Shown: positions 9,280 through 18,425 of the stretch, one piece after another | How positions within the stretch are numbered: the stretch's first letter is position 1 | How the letters are laid out: the number at the start of each line of letters is the position of its first letter | DNA from: Halorubrum sp. CSM-61 | GTDB lineage: Archaea; Halobacteriota; Halobacteria; Halobacteriales; Haloferacaceae | Length of the DNA stretch: 64,000 bases | Direction of reading: 5' to 3' | Assembly (NCBI RefSeq): GCF_003781945.1 | Contig: NZ_RJJW01000001.1 | Location: 391,921 to 455,920 of the forward strand | Notes under the pieces: model-generated | Database searches by the model: none | What the model was told of the DNA's origin: nothing | Seen by the model: only the letters and a program-made list of their open reading frames with translations | Made by a program: the position numbers and the translations under genes

Positions 9280-9942
9280 CTAGGCGACGGAGACCGCCGG
9301 AACGAGCGCCGCCGCGGCCTCGGCGGCCGCGAACGTCGAGTCGTACGCGTGGTTCAACATGAGGTAGGTGACGACGCCGAGCACGAGCGAGAGGAGCCAC
9401 GCGCTCGCCGCGATCCGGCCGACCCGGCGGTGGGGGGTCTCGTTCCGGAGCTCCGCCTCCGAGTGGGTGAGCCCGAGGACGACCGCGTAGAGGACGACGG
9501 GCACCGCGACGACGGAGAGGACGATGTGAATCGCGAGCATGATGAGGTACGCGGGGTAGACCCAGTCCCACAGGGGGACCCACGCGTACGCCGAGTCGAG
9601 GACGAACTCCCTGGTCCCGCCGCCGGCGACCTTCGGCAGGTACAGCCCGAGGAACACGAGGATGAGGGCGAACGAGGTCGTCATCGCCGTCGCGTGCTTC
9701 TTTACCTCTCCGTTGCGGATCCAGTACCACCCGAGCGAGAGCGTGACGATCGCGACGGTGTTGACGGCGGCGATGGCGTGGGCGAGGAGATCGACGGTGC
9801 CCCGAGTCAGATCGGGGAACAGCGCCTGAAACTGGGGCACGAGGAACACGCCGCCGACCGCGCCGTAGCCGACGACGGTGAGGAGCACGGTGACCGCGCC
9901 GGCTCGCCCTTTGACCCGGTCGCGAACGCTGGCGGTGGACAT
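9280..9942 (-). CDS. DUF420 family membrane protein
   Basis: A 220-residue protein with about six hydrophobic helices. It carries the DUF420 pattern: conserved histidines in HAIAAVNT, KKHATAMTTSF and IHIVLSVVAVPVVLYAV. Family members are linked to haem-copper oxidase assembly in other organisms (established for relatives, inferred here). It is the next gene after glycerol-1-phosphate dehydrogenase on the minus strand. Confidence 0.85.
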   Translation of the reverse strand: MSTASVRDRVKGRAGAVTVLLTVVGYGAVGGVFLVPQFQALFPDLTRGTVDLLAHAIAAVNTVAIVTLSLGWYWIRNGEVKKHATAMTTSFALILVFLGLYLPKVAGGGTREFVLDSAYAWVPLWDWVYPAYLIMLAIHIVLSVVAVPVVLYAVVLGLTHSEAELRNETPHRRVGRIAASAWLLSLVLGVVTYLMLNHAYDSTFAAAEAAAALVPAVSVA

Positions 9943-10044
9943 ACCGGAGGAAGGGAACGGAGCGATAAGTCGGCTTCGGGTGCTCCCGTCCGTCGGGACG
10001 GTCTCCGGTTCGGCTCCCGGGACGGTCCCCGGGTCGGTCCCGGC

Positions 10045-11097
10045 CTACCGATCGATGACGCCCGTCGCGGTCGCGACCTCGATCGCGGCCGCCTCGTTGA
10101 TCCCGCCCTGCAGGATCGTGTACCGGTCGCGGATCTCGTGGGCGCTGGTGAGGGCGGCGATCAGCTCCGCGTCGTCGATCCCGAGCTCGGCGGCGGTCGT
10201 CGGGGCGTCCAGCTCCGCGAGCGCGTCGCGGATCGCGGTCCACTCGCCGTTCTCGCCGCTGTGGAGGTACTCCGTCATGATCGAGGCGACGCCGACCTGA
10301 TGGCCGTGGAGCGCCCGCCCCGGCGCGGTCCGGTCGAGCTGGTGGGAGATGAGGTGCTCCGCGCCCGAGGCGGGCCGCGAGGAGCCCGCGATCGACATCG
10401 CGACGCCGGAGGAGACGAGCGCCTTCACGACCACCCACGCCGACTCCTCTAGCCCGGGCCGGATCATGTCGGCGTTCTCGACGAGCAGCTCCGCGGTCAT
10501 CTCCGAGAGCGCACCCGCGTACTCGCTGTACTCGACGTTTCGCAGCCGGCGGGCGAGCCGCCAGTCCTTCACCGCGGTGTAGTTCGAGATGATGTCGGCA
10601 CAGCCCGCGGTGGTGAGCCGCCACGGGGCCTCCGCGATCAGCGTCGTGTCCGCGACGACCGCGAGGGGCGGGTCGGCCGCGACCGAGTGGCGCGTGTCGC
10701 CCTCGGGGATCGAGGAGCGCCCCGAGACGATCCCGTCGTGGGAGGCGACGGTGGGGACGGAGACGAAGCCGACGCCGAGGTGGTCGGCCGCCATCTTCGC
10801 GATGTCGATCGGCTTCCCGCCGCCTAAGGCGATCAGGTAGCCGGGGTCGACGGCCTCCGCGGTCTCGGTGAGCTCCTCGACGGCCTCGAAGGAGGCCTCC
10901 TCCACGACGGCGGTCGCGGGGTCGTCGAACTGCGCCCGCACCCGGTCGCCGGCGATGTCGTTGGGCGTCGGGCTCGTCACGATCAGCGGTCGCCCCGTGA
11001 GGTATAACTCGCCGACCGCCTCCCCGAGGTCGTCGAGGACGCCGTGGCCCACGAGCACGTTCCGCGGGAGCTTGATCCACGTGGTCTTCTCGAACAT
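10045..11097 (-). CDS. egsA: Glycerol-1-phosphate dehydrogenase [NAD(P)+]
   Basis: It reduces dihydroxyacetone phosphate to sn-glycerol-1-phosphate, the backbone of archaeal membrane lipids. The 350-residue length is normal. Visible signatures are the nucleotide-binding GGGKPIDIAK, SHDGIVSGRSSI, and metal-ligand regions (CADIISNYTAVKDW, GAEHLISHQLDR, ALHGHQVGVASIM). I chose the start MFEKTTWIKLPRNVLVG at 11097; upstream codons encode a non-conserved arginine-rich stretch. Confidence 0.95.
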   Translation of the reverse strand: MFEKTTWIKLPRNVLVGHGVLDDLGEAVGELYLTGRPLIVTSPTPNDIAGDRVRAQFDDPATAVVEEASFEAVEELTETAEAVDPGYLIALGGGKPIDIAKMAADHLGVGFVSVPTVASHDGIVSGRSSIPEGDTRHSVAADPPLAVVADTTLIAEAPWRLTTAGCADIISNYTAVKDWRLARRLRNVEYSEYAGALSEMTAELLVENADMIRPGLEESAWVVVKALVSSGVAMSIAGSSRPASGAEHLISHQLDRTAPGRALHGHQVGVASIMTEYLHSGENGEWTAIRDALAELDAPTTAAELGIDDAELIAALTSAHEIRDRYTILQGGINEAAAIEVATATGVIDR

Positions 11098-11168
11098 ACC
11101 GGGCGGTCGCGCCCGTCGGTGAAAGCCGTTGTCCATGTCGGTCGGAGGGCGGGAGGTCGCCGATCTCG

Positions 11169-11867
11169 CTACGCTCCCAGCGCAGCCAGCGTCGTCGCCG
11201 CGTCGTAGAGGAAGTAGACGCCGAACCCGGCGAGCACGACCGCGGAGCCGACCGCGACGATCGGCGCGAACGTCTCGATCCGGCGCTCGGCGGCGACGAG
11301 CCCGGTCGGGAACCCGGCGACCCAGATCAACACGCCGAGGAAGAACCCGCCGATGAGCGCCGGGGAACCGGTGGCGACGACGAGCGTCCCGGCGAGGTCT
11401 TCGCCGACGATCGGGAGCCGGGCGAGCACGTCGAGCTCGCCGGGGCGGAGGAGGCCGACGCCGATCGTCAGCCAGAACAGCACCTGGTAGGGGTTCGTCA
11501 GCGCCAGCACCAGCGCCTTGCGGAACCCGTTCCCCTCCTCGACGACGGGCTCGCCGCCGGAGGTGGGGCGGAACGACGCCCGCGCGCCGCGGGCCGCGCC
11601 GAGCGCGAAGTACAGCATCAGGACGCCGCCGACCGCGACCATGACGCCCTGCAACAGGGGGAACGACTCGACGACCGCGACGACGCCGACGTACGCGAGG
11701 GCGAAGAAGATCGCGTCGGCGGTCGCGGCGCCGAGGCCGGCCCGGAAGCCGGCGAGGCGACCGCGCAGCACCGCTTCCTCGGCGATCACGGCGTTCATCG
11801 GTTCGGGCGGGGCCGCGAGCGCCAGCCCGAAGACGACGCCGGCGCCGAGCGTTACGAGGAGACTCAC
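11169..11867 (-). CDS. LysE/RhtB-type exporter
   Basis: A six-helix membrane protein of 232 residues. The LysE family start (FGLALAAPPEPMNAVIAEEA) and the motif ALTNPYQVLFWLTIGVG match the superfamily of amino-acid and small-solute exporters. Substrate cannot be told. It stands between egsA and the DtxR-type regulator on the same strand, with gaps suggesting separate transcription. Confidence 0.85.
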   Translation of the reverse strand: MSLLVTLGAGVVFGLALAAPPEPMNAVIAEEAVLRGRLAGFRAGLGAATADAIFFALAYVGVVAVVESFPLLQGVMVAVGGVLMLYFALGAARGARASFRPTSGGEPVVEEGNGFRKALVLALTNPYQVLFWLTIGVGLLRPGELDVLARLPIVGEDLAGTLVVATGSPALIGGFFLGVLIWVAGFPTGLVAAERRIETFAPIVAVGSAVVLAGFGVYFLYDAATTLAALGA

Positions 11868-11996
11868 ACCGTTCGGAAGGGTCGTTTTCGTGAAAAGCCC
11901 CGCGAACGAAAGGTGGGGGTCACGGGCGGGAAACCCGCATCGATGGACGAGTGTGAGCGGTGGAGGTCGGGCGTTGCGGTCGAGCTCGGGTCGCGG

Positions 11997-12656
11997 TCAG
12001 TCCGCGTCCTCGACCCGGATCGAGCGGGCGATCTCGGCCGGGAGGCTCTGCTCGCCGGCCGGCGTCGCCACGGTGACCATCCCGAAGGGCGCGACGTCGA
12101 CGACCTCGATCTCCGTTCCGGGCGTGATCCCGGCGTCGGCGAGGTAGTCCAGCTCGTCCTCGTCGCGGTCGGAGACGCGGACGACGACCACGCGGTCGCC
12201 CTCCTCGCGGTCCGCGAGGCGCGCGCCGCTCCCCTCGTCGACCGGTTCGAGGTCCGCGCTCGGGATCGGGTCGCCGTGGGGGTCGACCGCGGGGTCGCCG
12301 AGCGCCTCGGCCACCCGCCGCTCGAACGCCTCGGAGATGTGGTGTTCCAGGGCGTCGGCCTCCTCGTGGACCTCGCTCCAGTCGTAGTCGAGCCGCTCGG
12401 CGAGGAACGCCTCCAGCAGCCGGTGGTGACGGACGATCTCCAGCGCGACCGCCTCGCCCTCGGCGGTCAGCTCCGCGCCGCGGTACGGCTCGCGCTCGAC
12501 GAGCCCGCGCTCCTCCAGTTTGCCCAGCATGTCGGTGACCGACGGCGAGGTCTTCTCGAGGTACTCCGCGATGGCCGACGTCGAGACGGGCGGGCCCTGC
12601 TCGGACTGGAGGACGTAGATCGCCTTCAGGTAATCCTCCATCACGTCGCTCAGCAT
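11997..12656 (-). CDS. DtxR/SirR-type metal-dependent transcriptional regulator
   Basis: The N-terminal winged helix (MEDYLKAIYVLQ, then STSAIAEYLEKTSPSVTDML) is followed by the dimerisation and metal-binding domain (IVRHHRLLEAFL, ADALEHHISEAFERRV) and a C-terminal FeoA/SH3-like domain. Family members repress metal uptake when Fe2+ or Mn2+ is bound. The 219-residue length is usual. Its targets are not evident from the neighbours. Confidence 0.93.
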   Translation of the reverse strand: MLSDVMEDYLKAIYVLQSEQGPPVSTSAIAEYLEKTSPSVTDMLGKLEERGLVEREPYRGAELTAEGEAVALEIVRHHRLLEAFLAERLDYDWSEVHEEADALEHHISEAFERRVAEALGDPAVDPHGDPIPSADLEPVDEGSGARLADREEGDRVVVVRVSDRDEDELDYLADAGITPGTEIEVVDVAPFGMVTVATPAGEQSLPAEIARSIRVEDAD

Positions 12657-12783
12657 TTATAAGCGATCGCGCGCGGCGGCGGAAATACCTACCGGGAGGC
12701 GGTGCGGCTGCGTCCCCGGCGGCGATTCGGCTGCGTCCCGGAAATCGGTGTGACTGCCGGTTCGCCGCCGGCTCACCGCGAAC

Positions 12784-13578
12784 TCACTCGTCTTGCAGTT
12801 CCGCGTCTCGCAGCGCCTCGTTGAGGTCCTCGCGGACGCGCTCGCCGGTCTCGCGGTCCATCGCGGTGGTGACGATCCGGTTCTCCTGTACGCTGGAGCC
12901 GTCCCGCAGGAGGAGTCTGACGTTCCCGTTGGTCCCGGCGCGCGTCGCCTTCGCGCGCAGGCCCGTCCGGGAGCCGGTGCCGCCGGCGTCGATGGGTCCG
13001 GGGACGATCTTCTTGACGTGAGGGTGTTGCGCGACCGTGCCGACCGCCTTCCGGCCCTTGCGATCGCCGATGAGCGTCGAGTGCGACCCGCCGATCTTCT
13101 CGCGCGGCGGCGTCTCGACGACCTCCAAGGCGCGGTCGCCACGGCGATCGAGCACCCACGAGACGACGGGGCTCGCCTCGCCGTCGGTGTCGCTTCCGGC
13201 GTCGCTCTCTCCGTCCCCTCTTTCGTCCGTCTCCGCCTTCGCGTCGGGCACGCGGTAGAACTCGTGGTGGACCTGCGCGCGCGTCTCGCGGAGCGGCTCG
13301 CGCGCGCCGGCGGCGTAGACGGTGTCGGGCCGCTTCCGGCGGATCTCGTCGGCGACGCGCCCGGCGAAGTTCCGGAGCTGGATCTCGGTCAGCTGCTCGT
13401 CGCTCTCGGGGCGGGTGGTCACGGTCGTCTCGCCGACGACCTCGTCCTCGTCGAGCATCGCGAGCCGGGCGCGGTCCTCGTCGAACTCGACGACGACGGC
13501 GTCGGCGTTGGCGGTGTTGCAGGTGAGACAGTAGTCCCCGGGCTTCCGGAGCGGGGTTCCACACCGCCGGCAGTTCAT
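12784..13578 (-). CDS. DUF2103 metal-binding protein
   Basis: A 264-residue archaeal protein beginning with a zinc ribbon (MNCRRCGTPL...CLTCNT), then an acidic linker and a conserved C-terminal region (GGSHSTLIGDRKGRKAVGT, HPHVKKIVPGPI). This matches the DUF2103 family of predicted metal-binding proteins. I chose the start at 13578 so the zinc ribbon is N-terminal; upstream codons are not conserved-looking. Function unknown. Confidence 0.85.
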   Translation of the reverse strand: MNCRRCGTPLRKPGDYCLTCNTANADAVVVEFDEDRARLAMLDEDEVVGETTVTTRPESDEQLTEIQLRNFAGRVADEIRRKRPDTVYAAGAREPLRETRAQVHHEFYRVPDAKAETDERGDGESDAGSDTDGEASPVVSWVLDRRGDRALEVVETPPREKIGGSHSTLIGDRKGRKAVGTVAQHPHVKKIVPGPIDAGGTGSRTGLRAKATRAGTNGNVRLLLRDGSSVQENRIVTTAMDRETGERVREDLNEALRDAELQDE

Positions 13579-13667
13579 AGCGAACGGTGGGACGTGACGG
13601 GTAAAAGCGCGTCCGTTCGCCGCGTCACAGAGGCAACCCATATAGTGGGGCCGGCCTGAAGAAGAGT

Positions 13668-14414
13668 ATGAATACCGACCGATCCGGGGGGGAGCCTCCG
13701 GACGGGGAGTCGGAGGTCGGGAGCGACGGGGGCGAACCGACCGACTCCGATCCGATCGGCCTCGACTCGGTCGATTCCGATCTGATCGACTCCGAGCCCG
13801 ACGTTCCGGACGGAGACGCCATCGAGGACCGGCTGGCGCGGCTGTTCCGCAGCGGGCGGACGAACGCGCTGGTCGCGTGGTCGATGGTGGCGGTGCTCGC
13901 GGGCGTGTTCGTCGAGAGCCTGCTCGGGTTCGACCTGCTCTCGATGGTCCTCATCGCGGCCATCGCGGCCGTCGTGGTCGCACCGGCAATCTCGGCGCGG
14001 AACCCGCAGGTGATGCTCCCGTGGGAAGTGCTCGGACTCGCGCTGTTGCCGGTGCTCGTGAGCGCGCTCCTCGGCGGAGAGCTCGGGACGTTCGCGACGT
14101 ACCTCGCGATCGCCGCGTTCGCGCTGATCCTCACCGTCGAGTTCCACATGTTCACCTCGCTGCAGGTCACCCACTGGTTCGCCGTCGCGCTCGTCGTCCT
14201 GACGACGCTGGCGACGGCGGCGGCGTGGACGATCCTGCGCTGGAACGCCGATCGGCTGCTCGGGACCGACTTCCTGACGACGAACGAGGCGCTGATGATC
14301 GAGTGGATCTACGTGACGCTGGCCGGGCTCGCCGCGGGGATCCTCTTCGACGCGTACTTCCGGCGGCGCGGAGCCCGGCTCCGCCGTGCGATCGGGCGGG
14401 TGGTGCGCCGATGA
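13668..14414 (+). CDS. Haloarchaeal membrane protein
   Basis: A 248-residue protein: an acidic, low-complexity N-terminus (to about residue 60), then about five hydrophobic helices (LVAWSMVAVLAGVFVESLL, then MVLIAAIAAVVVAPAI and others). The stop overlaps the next gene's ATG (ATGA), so the two are probably translated together. No known function recognised. Confidence 0.78.
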   Translation: MNTDRSGGEPPDGESEVGSDGGEPTDSDPIGLDSVDSDLIDSEPDVPDGDAIEDRLARLFRSGRTNALVAWSMVAVLAGVFVESLLGFDLLSMVLIAAIAAVVVAPAISARNPQVMLPWEVLGLALLPVLVSALLGGELGTFATYLAIAAFALILTVEFHMFTSLQVTHWFAVALVVLTTLATAAAWTILRWNADRLLGTDFLTTNEALMIEWIYVTLAGLAAGILFDAYFRRRGARLRRAIGRVVRR

Positions 14415-15064
14415 GCGTTCGCAGCGCCCTCCGCGCTCGTCCCTCGCTCCGGACGCAGCGCCGACTCACGAGGCTGATGCAGGCCCTCCTCGTCGCCATC
14501 GTCGTCTACGGCGCGGCGTTCGGTCAGCCGAAGGCGATCACCAACGGGGGGCTCGGGCTGTTCGTCACGTTCGTGCCGGCGCTGCTCGAACGCAACTACG
14601 ACATCCCGCTCGACCCGTGGCTCGGCGTCTGGATCACGTCGGCGGTGTTTCTCCACACGCTGGGGTCTGCGTGGTTCTACGCGCAGATCGGGTGGTGGGA
14701 CCACCTGACGCACGCGCTCTCGGCGTCGCTGGTCGCCGGCGCGGGCTACACGACGCTACGCGCGGTCGACCTCCACAGCGATCGGATCCGGATCCCGCCG
14801 CGCTTCGCGTTCGTGTTCATCTTCGTGGTGGTGCTCGCGTTCGGCGTCGTCTGGGAGCTGTTCGAGTTCGCGCTCGACATCGTCGCCGACGAGACGGGGG
14901 TCTCGATGCCGCTGGCCCAGCACGGGCTCGACGACACGGTGCTCGACCTGATGTACAACTCCGTGGGGGCGCTGATCGTGGCGACGTTCGGACAGGCCCA
15001 TCTCTCGGGAGTCGCGGAACGGGTTCGAGAAGGGCTGTACGGGGCGTTAGACGAGCGCTCGTAG
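14411..15064 (+). CDS. Membrane protein, YjdF/DUF2238-like
   Basis: A 217-residue protein with five or six helices. The segment WWDHLTHALSASLVAGAGY and the acidic helix FGVVWELFEFALD recall the DUF2238/YjdF membrane family. Start ATG at 14411 overlaps the upstream stop. Its stop lies 3 nt from the convergent ArsA-type gene. Function unknown; pairing with the upstream membrane protein suggests a joint role. Confidence 0.78.
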   Translation: MSVRSALRARPSLRTQRRLTRLMQALLVAIVVYGAAFGQPKAITNGGLGLFVTFVPALLERNYDIPLDPWLGVWITSAVFLHTLGSAWFYAQIGWWDHLTHALSASLVAGAGYTTLRAVDLHSDRIRIPPRFAFVFIFVVVLAFGVVWELFEFALDIVADETGVSMPLAQHGLDDTVLDLMYNSVGALIVATFGQAHLSGVAERVREGLYGALDERS

Positions 15065-15067
15065 CTC

Positions 15068-16297
15068 TCATCGCAGACACGCGGCCACGACCCGCAGCGC
15101 GGCCTCCCCGCGGACCTCCTTCGCGAGCAGCGGGACGCGCTTCACGTCGCGCCCGCGGAACAGGTCCGTCGCCCGACGCAGTGCCGCCTGCTGGACCTCC
15201 CACCGGCGCGCGCAGAACTCGCAGGTGTCCGGGTTCGGCTCCACGACCCAGTCGGGGTCGATCGCGGGCGCGTTCTCGCCGGTCGCGTCCGATCCGGTCA
15301 CGTCCCCGACGCCCTCCATCACGCGGTTGACGACGAGCGTGTTCACCGGAATCGAGAACTCGTCGAGGCGCGCGACGAGCCGCTCGGACTCGACGACGCT
15401 CATCTCCTCGGGGATCGTCACCACGCGGAAGTCGGTCTTCTCGGGGTCCCGCAGCACGCTCCGGAGGCGCTCGATCCGATCGCGGAGCTCGTCGAGGTCG
15501 GCGGAGGGGTCGGCGTCGTCGTCCCCGCCGCCGAACATCCCCTTGATCCCGTCCATCATCCCGGCAAAGCGGTTGCGGAGCTTCATCACCCGGCCGATCA
15601 TCGAGTCCATGATCTCGGGCAGCTGCAGGAGTCGGAGGGTGTGGCCCGTCGGCGCGGTGTCGACGACGACGCGGTCGAACCGCGGGTCGTCGAGGTACTC
15701 CAGCAGCTGGCGCATCGCGGCCGCCTCGTCGGCGCCGGGCATCGTCCCGCCGAGCAGAGAGCCGAGGCCGGCCTCTTCCCCGTTTTCGACGTCGCCCGCG
15801 GGACCGCCCGCACCGTCCGCGCCGCCCATCATTCCCCCCATCCCGCCCATCGCGTCCCCCATCTCGCCCATCCCGCCGAGGGGGTCGCCATCGGCGCCGA
15901 ACATCCCCTCGTCCATCGCGTCGTCGGGGTCGATCTCGGCGGCGTACAGCGGGATCTCCTCCCGGATGCGCGACGGCTCCGCCGGGATCTCCGTCTCGTA
16001 GGTGTCGGAGAGCGAGTGGGCCGGGTCGGTGGAGACCACCAAGGTGTTCACCCCGCCCGCCGCCGATGCGAGCCCGGTCGCGGCCGCCATCGTCGTCTTC
16101 CCGACGCCGCCCTTCCCGCCGTAGAGGACGTACTCCGGGGCGTCGACGCCTACTGGAAGATCCGTGGCGGCGTCCGTCTCAGTCGGGAGGTCGGGGTCGG
16201 CGTTTTCGGGGTCGCCGTCGGCGTTCCCGTCGCTCTCGTCTCCCTCGGCCTCCGACTCCTCGACGCGATCCACCGGCTCGACGTCGATATCGTCCAT
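15068..16297 (-). CDS. ArsA/Get3 family ATPase
   Basis: The deviant Walker A GGKGGVGKTT (about residues 59-68), the switch STDPAHSLSDTY and DTAPTGHTLRLLQLPEIMD define the ArsA/TRC40/Get3 family, which either energises arsenite export or targets tail-anchored proteins. There is a Gly/Met-rich insert near residues 125-170 (GGMGEMGDAMGGMGGMMGG) and an acidic N-terminus. No arsenite pump gene is adjacent, so a Get3-like role is as likely. One CxxC (CEFCARR) is near the C-terminus. Confidence 0.88.
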   Translation of the reverse strand: MDDIDVEPVDRVEESEAEGDESDGNADGDPENADPDLPTETDAATDLPVGVDAPEYVLYGGKGGVGKTTMAAATGLASAAGGVNTLVVSTDPAHSLSDTYETEIPAEPSRIREEIPLYAAEIDPDDAMDEGMFGADGDPLGGMGEMGDAMGGMGGMMGGADGAGGPAGDVENGEEAGLGSLLGGTMPGADEAAAMRQLLEYLDDPRFDRVVVDTAPTGHTLRLLQLPEIMDSMIGRVMKLRNRFAGMMDGIKGMFGGGDDDADPSADLDELRDRIERLRSVLRDPEKTDFRVVTIPEEMSVVESERLVARLDEFSIPVNTLVVNRVMEGVGDVTGSDATGENAPAIDPDWVVEPNPDTCEFCARRWEVQQAALRRATDLFRGRDVKRVPLLAKEVRGEAALRVVAACLR

Positions 16298-16459
16298 ACC
16301 GGACCGTGGGCGCGGCCCGCTTGTGTACCCGTCGGTACGGATCTGTGAGAGATCGGTGTGGTATCGGGTCGATCGATGGTTCGGGCGAGTGAGTGGAGTG
16401 GAGGGCGGTTGCGGATCGAGCTCCGGTCAGTGCAGGTGAGGCACAGATCGCTCAATACG

Positions 16460-16837
16460 TTATTCCGTCGCTCGATACGCCTGACTGCCACGAACAATTC
16501 CCACTACCGCGAGGAGGGCATACAGAACGGGCATATTTACGAGACCGAGATTCAGATAGCCGAGAACGGTGAACGCAAGTGCGAGAACTCCAACGGCGAT
16601 CATAATGACTGAGTACGCTTTCTGAAGCTTCAAGAGCAGGAACCCACCAGCGACGGCGATTAACGAAAAGAGGCTGCTGAGAACATATGAATCGAGGTAG
16701 ACGGAAACAAAAACCGCTCCGAAGAAAGCAACAACGATGAGTCCCACTCTACAGAGGTTTCTCCGTAACTCCTGATCGATCACGTTGAGAAAGTTATATT
16801 GCGAGGAGAAACAGTTTGTTCTTTTCGTAGTCTCCAT
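16460..16837 (-). CDS. Small membrane protein next to an insertion-element end
   Basis: A 125-residue protein with four predicted helices (VGLIVVAFFGAVFVSVYL and others). Base composition is lower in GC than the genes around it. Its start lies 5 nt from an insertion-element end at 16842-16891, so it may be cargo of a small mobile unit like the one at 49235-49578. No family recognised. Confidence 0.65.
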   Translation of the reverse strand: METTKRTNCFSSQYNFLNVIDQELRRNLCRVGLIVVAFFGAVFVSVYLDSYVLSSLFSLIAVAGGFLLLKLQKAYSVIMIAVGVLALAFTVLGYLNLGLVNMPVLYALLAVVGIVRGSQAYRATE

Positions 16838-16841
16838 CGAC

Positions 16842-16891
16842 CGGCTATTTCAGGCGAGAATATATCTGAGAGATGGGGTTTCAGCAGAGCC
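16842..16891 (+). repeat. Insertion-element right end
   Basis: The stretch from GACCGGCTATTTCAGGCGAG to GGTTTCAGCAGAGCC matches the right ends at 49530-49578 and 57001-57053. No matching left end was found on the other side of the membrane-protein gene. Confidence 0.55.
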
Positions 16892-16927
16892 GATCGACGC
16901 CATCGGTGACTCTGGGGTGAGGATCTT

Positions 16928-17178
16928 CAAAGCCCCAGTCGGGAGGCGGGCGCACGCTCGCTGCGCTCCTCAGTCGTTCGCTCCGCTCACTCCTTGCGGT
17001 GCTTGCGTCGCCTGCGCCCGCCTCCCGACTGCCCCTTTGAGTCCCACCCGCCCGCATCCGCACCGCAGCCTCACACCTCCCCAGCCTCGTCGCTCGCTCG
17101 GGCTCCCTGCGGTCGCCCGCTCGCGACTCCCTCGCGCGTGCAACTCGCGCCCTACGGGCGCTCGTCGGCACGCGCCAC
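16928..17178 (-). ncRNA. Putative structured RNA, copy 3
   Basis: Minus-strand copy of the element at 2949 and 6028, without recognisable terminal inverted repeats. H3 pairs 17013-17031 with 16936-16954 (19 bp, perfect) using a different sequence from copies 1 and 2. H1 contains GCGCCC-loop-GGGCGC. The flanks GGGACTCAAAGGGGC and GGGGCTTTG are conserved. A TTTAAA box lies upstream near 17193. Confidence 0.6.
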
Positions 17179-17225
17179 CGCACATGCATGAGTTTAAAAG
17201 CCGCCTCAAAAACGGTGAACCCGCA

Positions 17226-17747
17226 CTACTCGCCGATATCGTCCCCCTCGCTCCCCGCGCCGTTCCGCACCTTCACCGCGACGCCGCTCTCGAAGGCCTC
17301 GGCCTCGGCGCCGGAGAGTTCCGCTCGCCCGACCGCGAACAGCGCGTCGCCCTCGTCGACGACGAGCACCTCGTCGCCGGGGCGGATCCCGTCGTCGGCC
17401 GCGGTCACGAACTTCGCGAAGGCGTTGCGCCCCTCGCGGACGAACGGCTCGCTCTCCTCGCCGACGACCATCCGGTGCCGCGGGGCCGGAAAGGCCTCGC
17501 GGAGCCGGTTCCCGCCGGCGATCCCGAGGGTGAACCGGCCGTCCGTGCCGTACGAGACGAGCCGGTCGCCCTCCGGGCTGCCGGGGTCGTCGTCCACGTC
17601 GCCGACGATCACCTGTCGGGGGCGGCCGCCGCTCGACCGCCGGAGGGTCAGCGTCTCGTCGGCGGGGAACAGCGCGTCGCCCGCGCCCGCGCCGAACTGG
17701 TAGTCGGCGCCGGTCCGCAGGTCCGCGAGGGCCGCTGCGTCGCTCAT
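17226..17747 (-). CDS. PUA domain-containing protein
   Basis: A 173-residue protein whose C-terminal half reads as a PUA RNA-binding domain (GIRPGDEVLVVDEGDALFAV, then GRAELSGAEAEAF and GVAVKVRNG), as found at the C-terminus of archaeal tRNA-guanine transglycosylases. The N-terminal half (ADYQFGAGAGDALFPADETL) fits the PUA-associated domain of that family. It may be an accessory tRNA-modification protein. Start chosen at 17747 (MSDAAALADLR). It is the last core-type gene before composition changes. Confidence 0.8.
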   Translation of the reverse strand: MSDAAALADLRTGADYQFGAGAGDALFPADETLTLRRSSGGRPRQVIVGDVDDDPGSPEGDRLVSYGTDGRFTLGIAGGNRLREAFPAPRHRMVVGEESEPFVREGRNAFAKFVTAADDGIRPGDEVLVVDEGDALFAVGRAELSGAEAEAFESGVAVKVRNGAGSEGDDIGE

Positions 17748-18425
17748 ACCCCGGCTATCGCGGCCACCCGCAAAGCCGTTGCGACACGGGACGATGCGAA
17801 CGGTCGAGGGAATTGCGGACCGCCGCCGACTCACCCGGACTCGTTCCCGCTCGCGGTGAAGTCAGTCGCGGTCCAGTCGGCGTCGACGCGCCCCCGGCCG
17901 CCTCGTCGTCAACCGGCCGGGGATCGCGGCGGCGGGCTCGGCGCAGAACGGGTTCACGGTCGCGCCGCTCCTTGAAAGCGGAGCCGCGAGGGGAGCCAGC
18001 ACGACGGCGGACTGACCGCGACCGACCTGATCGAGACGACAAGCGTCTCGGTGACAACGGTCGCCGACCGCTCAGCACACCGGAACGGGGCCGAGGAGAC
18101 GATTCGGGAGACGTAATCAGCAAAATAAAATCCGTAAGTTGGTCGGCTTCAATGCTAGAGCCGAACTAAGATCATTCATTAACATCTACTGATTTCAACA
18201 GGCTCACCGCTGTCGTTTTAAACCGTGAATGTTACTGCGAGATTTGTCAGTACCTTTACGTGGCTCTTGCCGCTACGGTTCGCTCCCGTTCTCAGACTAT
18301 AGGTCGTAGCGGTACCGCCGTCATGATATATATTATAAATTTGATCTACTGTGTATCATTAAATTGGTATTTAATAGAACCAAGACCTGCAAAAATAAAA
18401 AGTAGCCCAATAAATTGTCTATTGT
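17748..18425. other. Intergenic boundary between core DNA and island
   Basis: GC-rich sequence to about 18120 has only arginine-rich frames and no convincing gene. From about 18125 the DNA is AT-rich. GATTTCAACAGGCTC near 18191 resembles a mutated end of the GGCTCTGTTGAAATC insertion-element family. An inverted repeat CCGCTACG/CGTAGCGG lies near 18268-18312. No tRNA gene or attachment repeat was found. Confidence 0.5.

Noticed and set aside
9200-11080. 626-codon open frame on the minus strand
   Set aside because: Shadow of the DUF420 and egsA genes; arginine/proline-rich without domains.
18260-18315. tRNA-like hairpin at the island edge
   Set aside because: It has a GGTTCGC string and an 8-bp stem but no cloverleaf, anticodon arm or acceptor stem.
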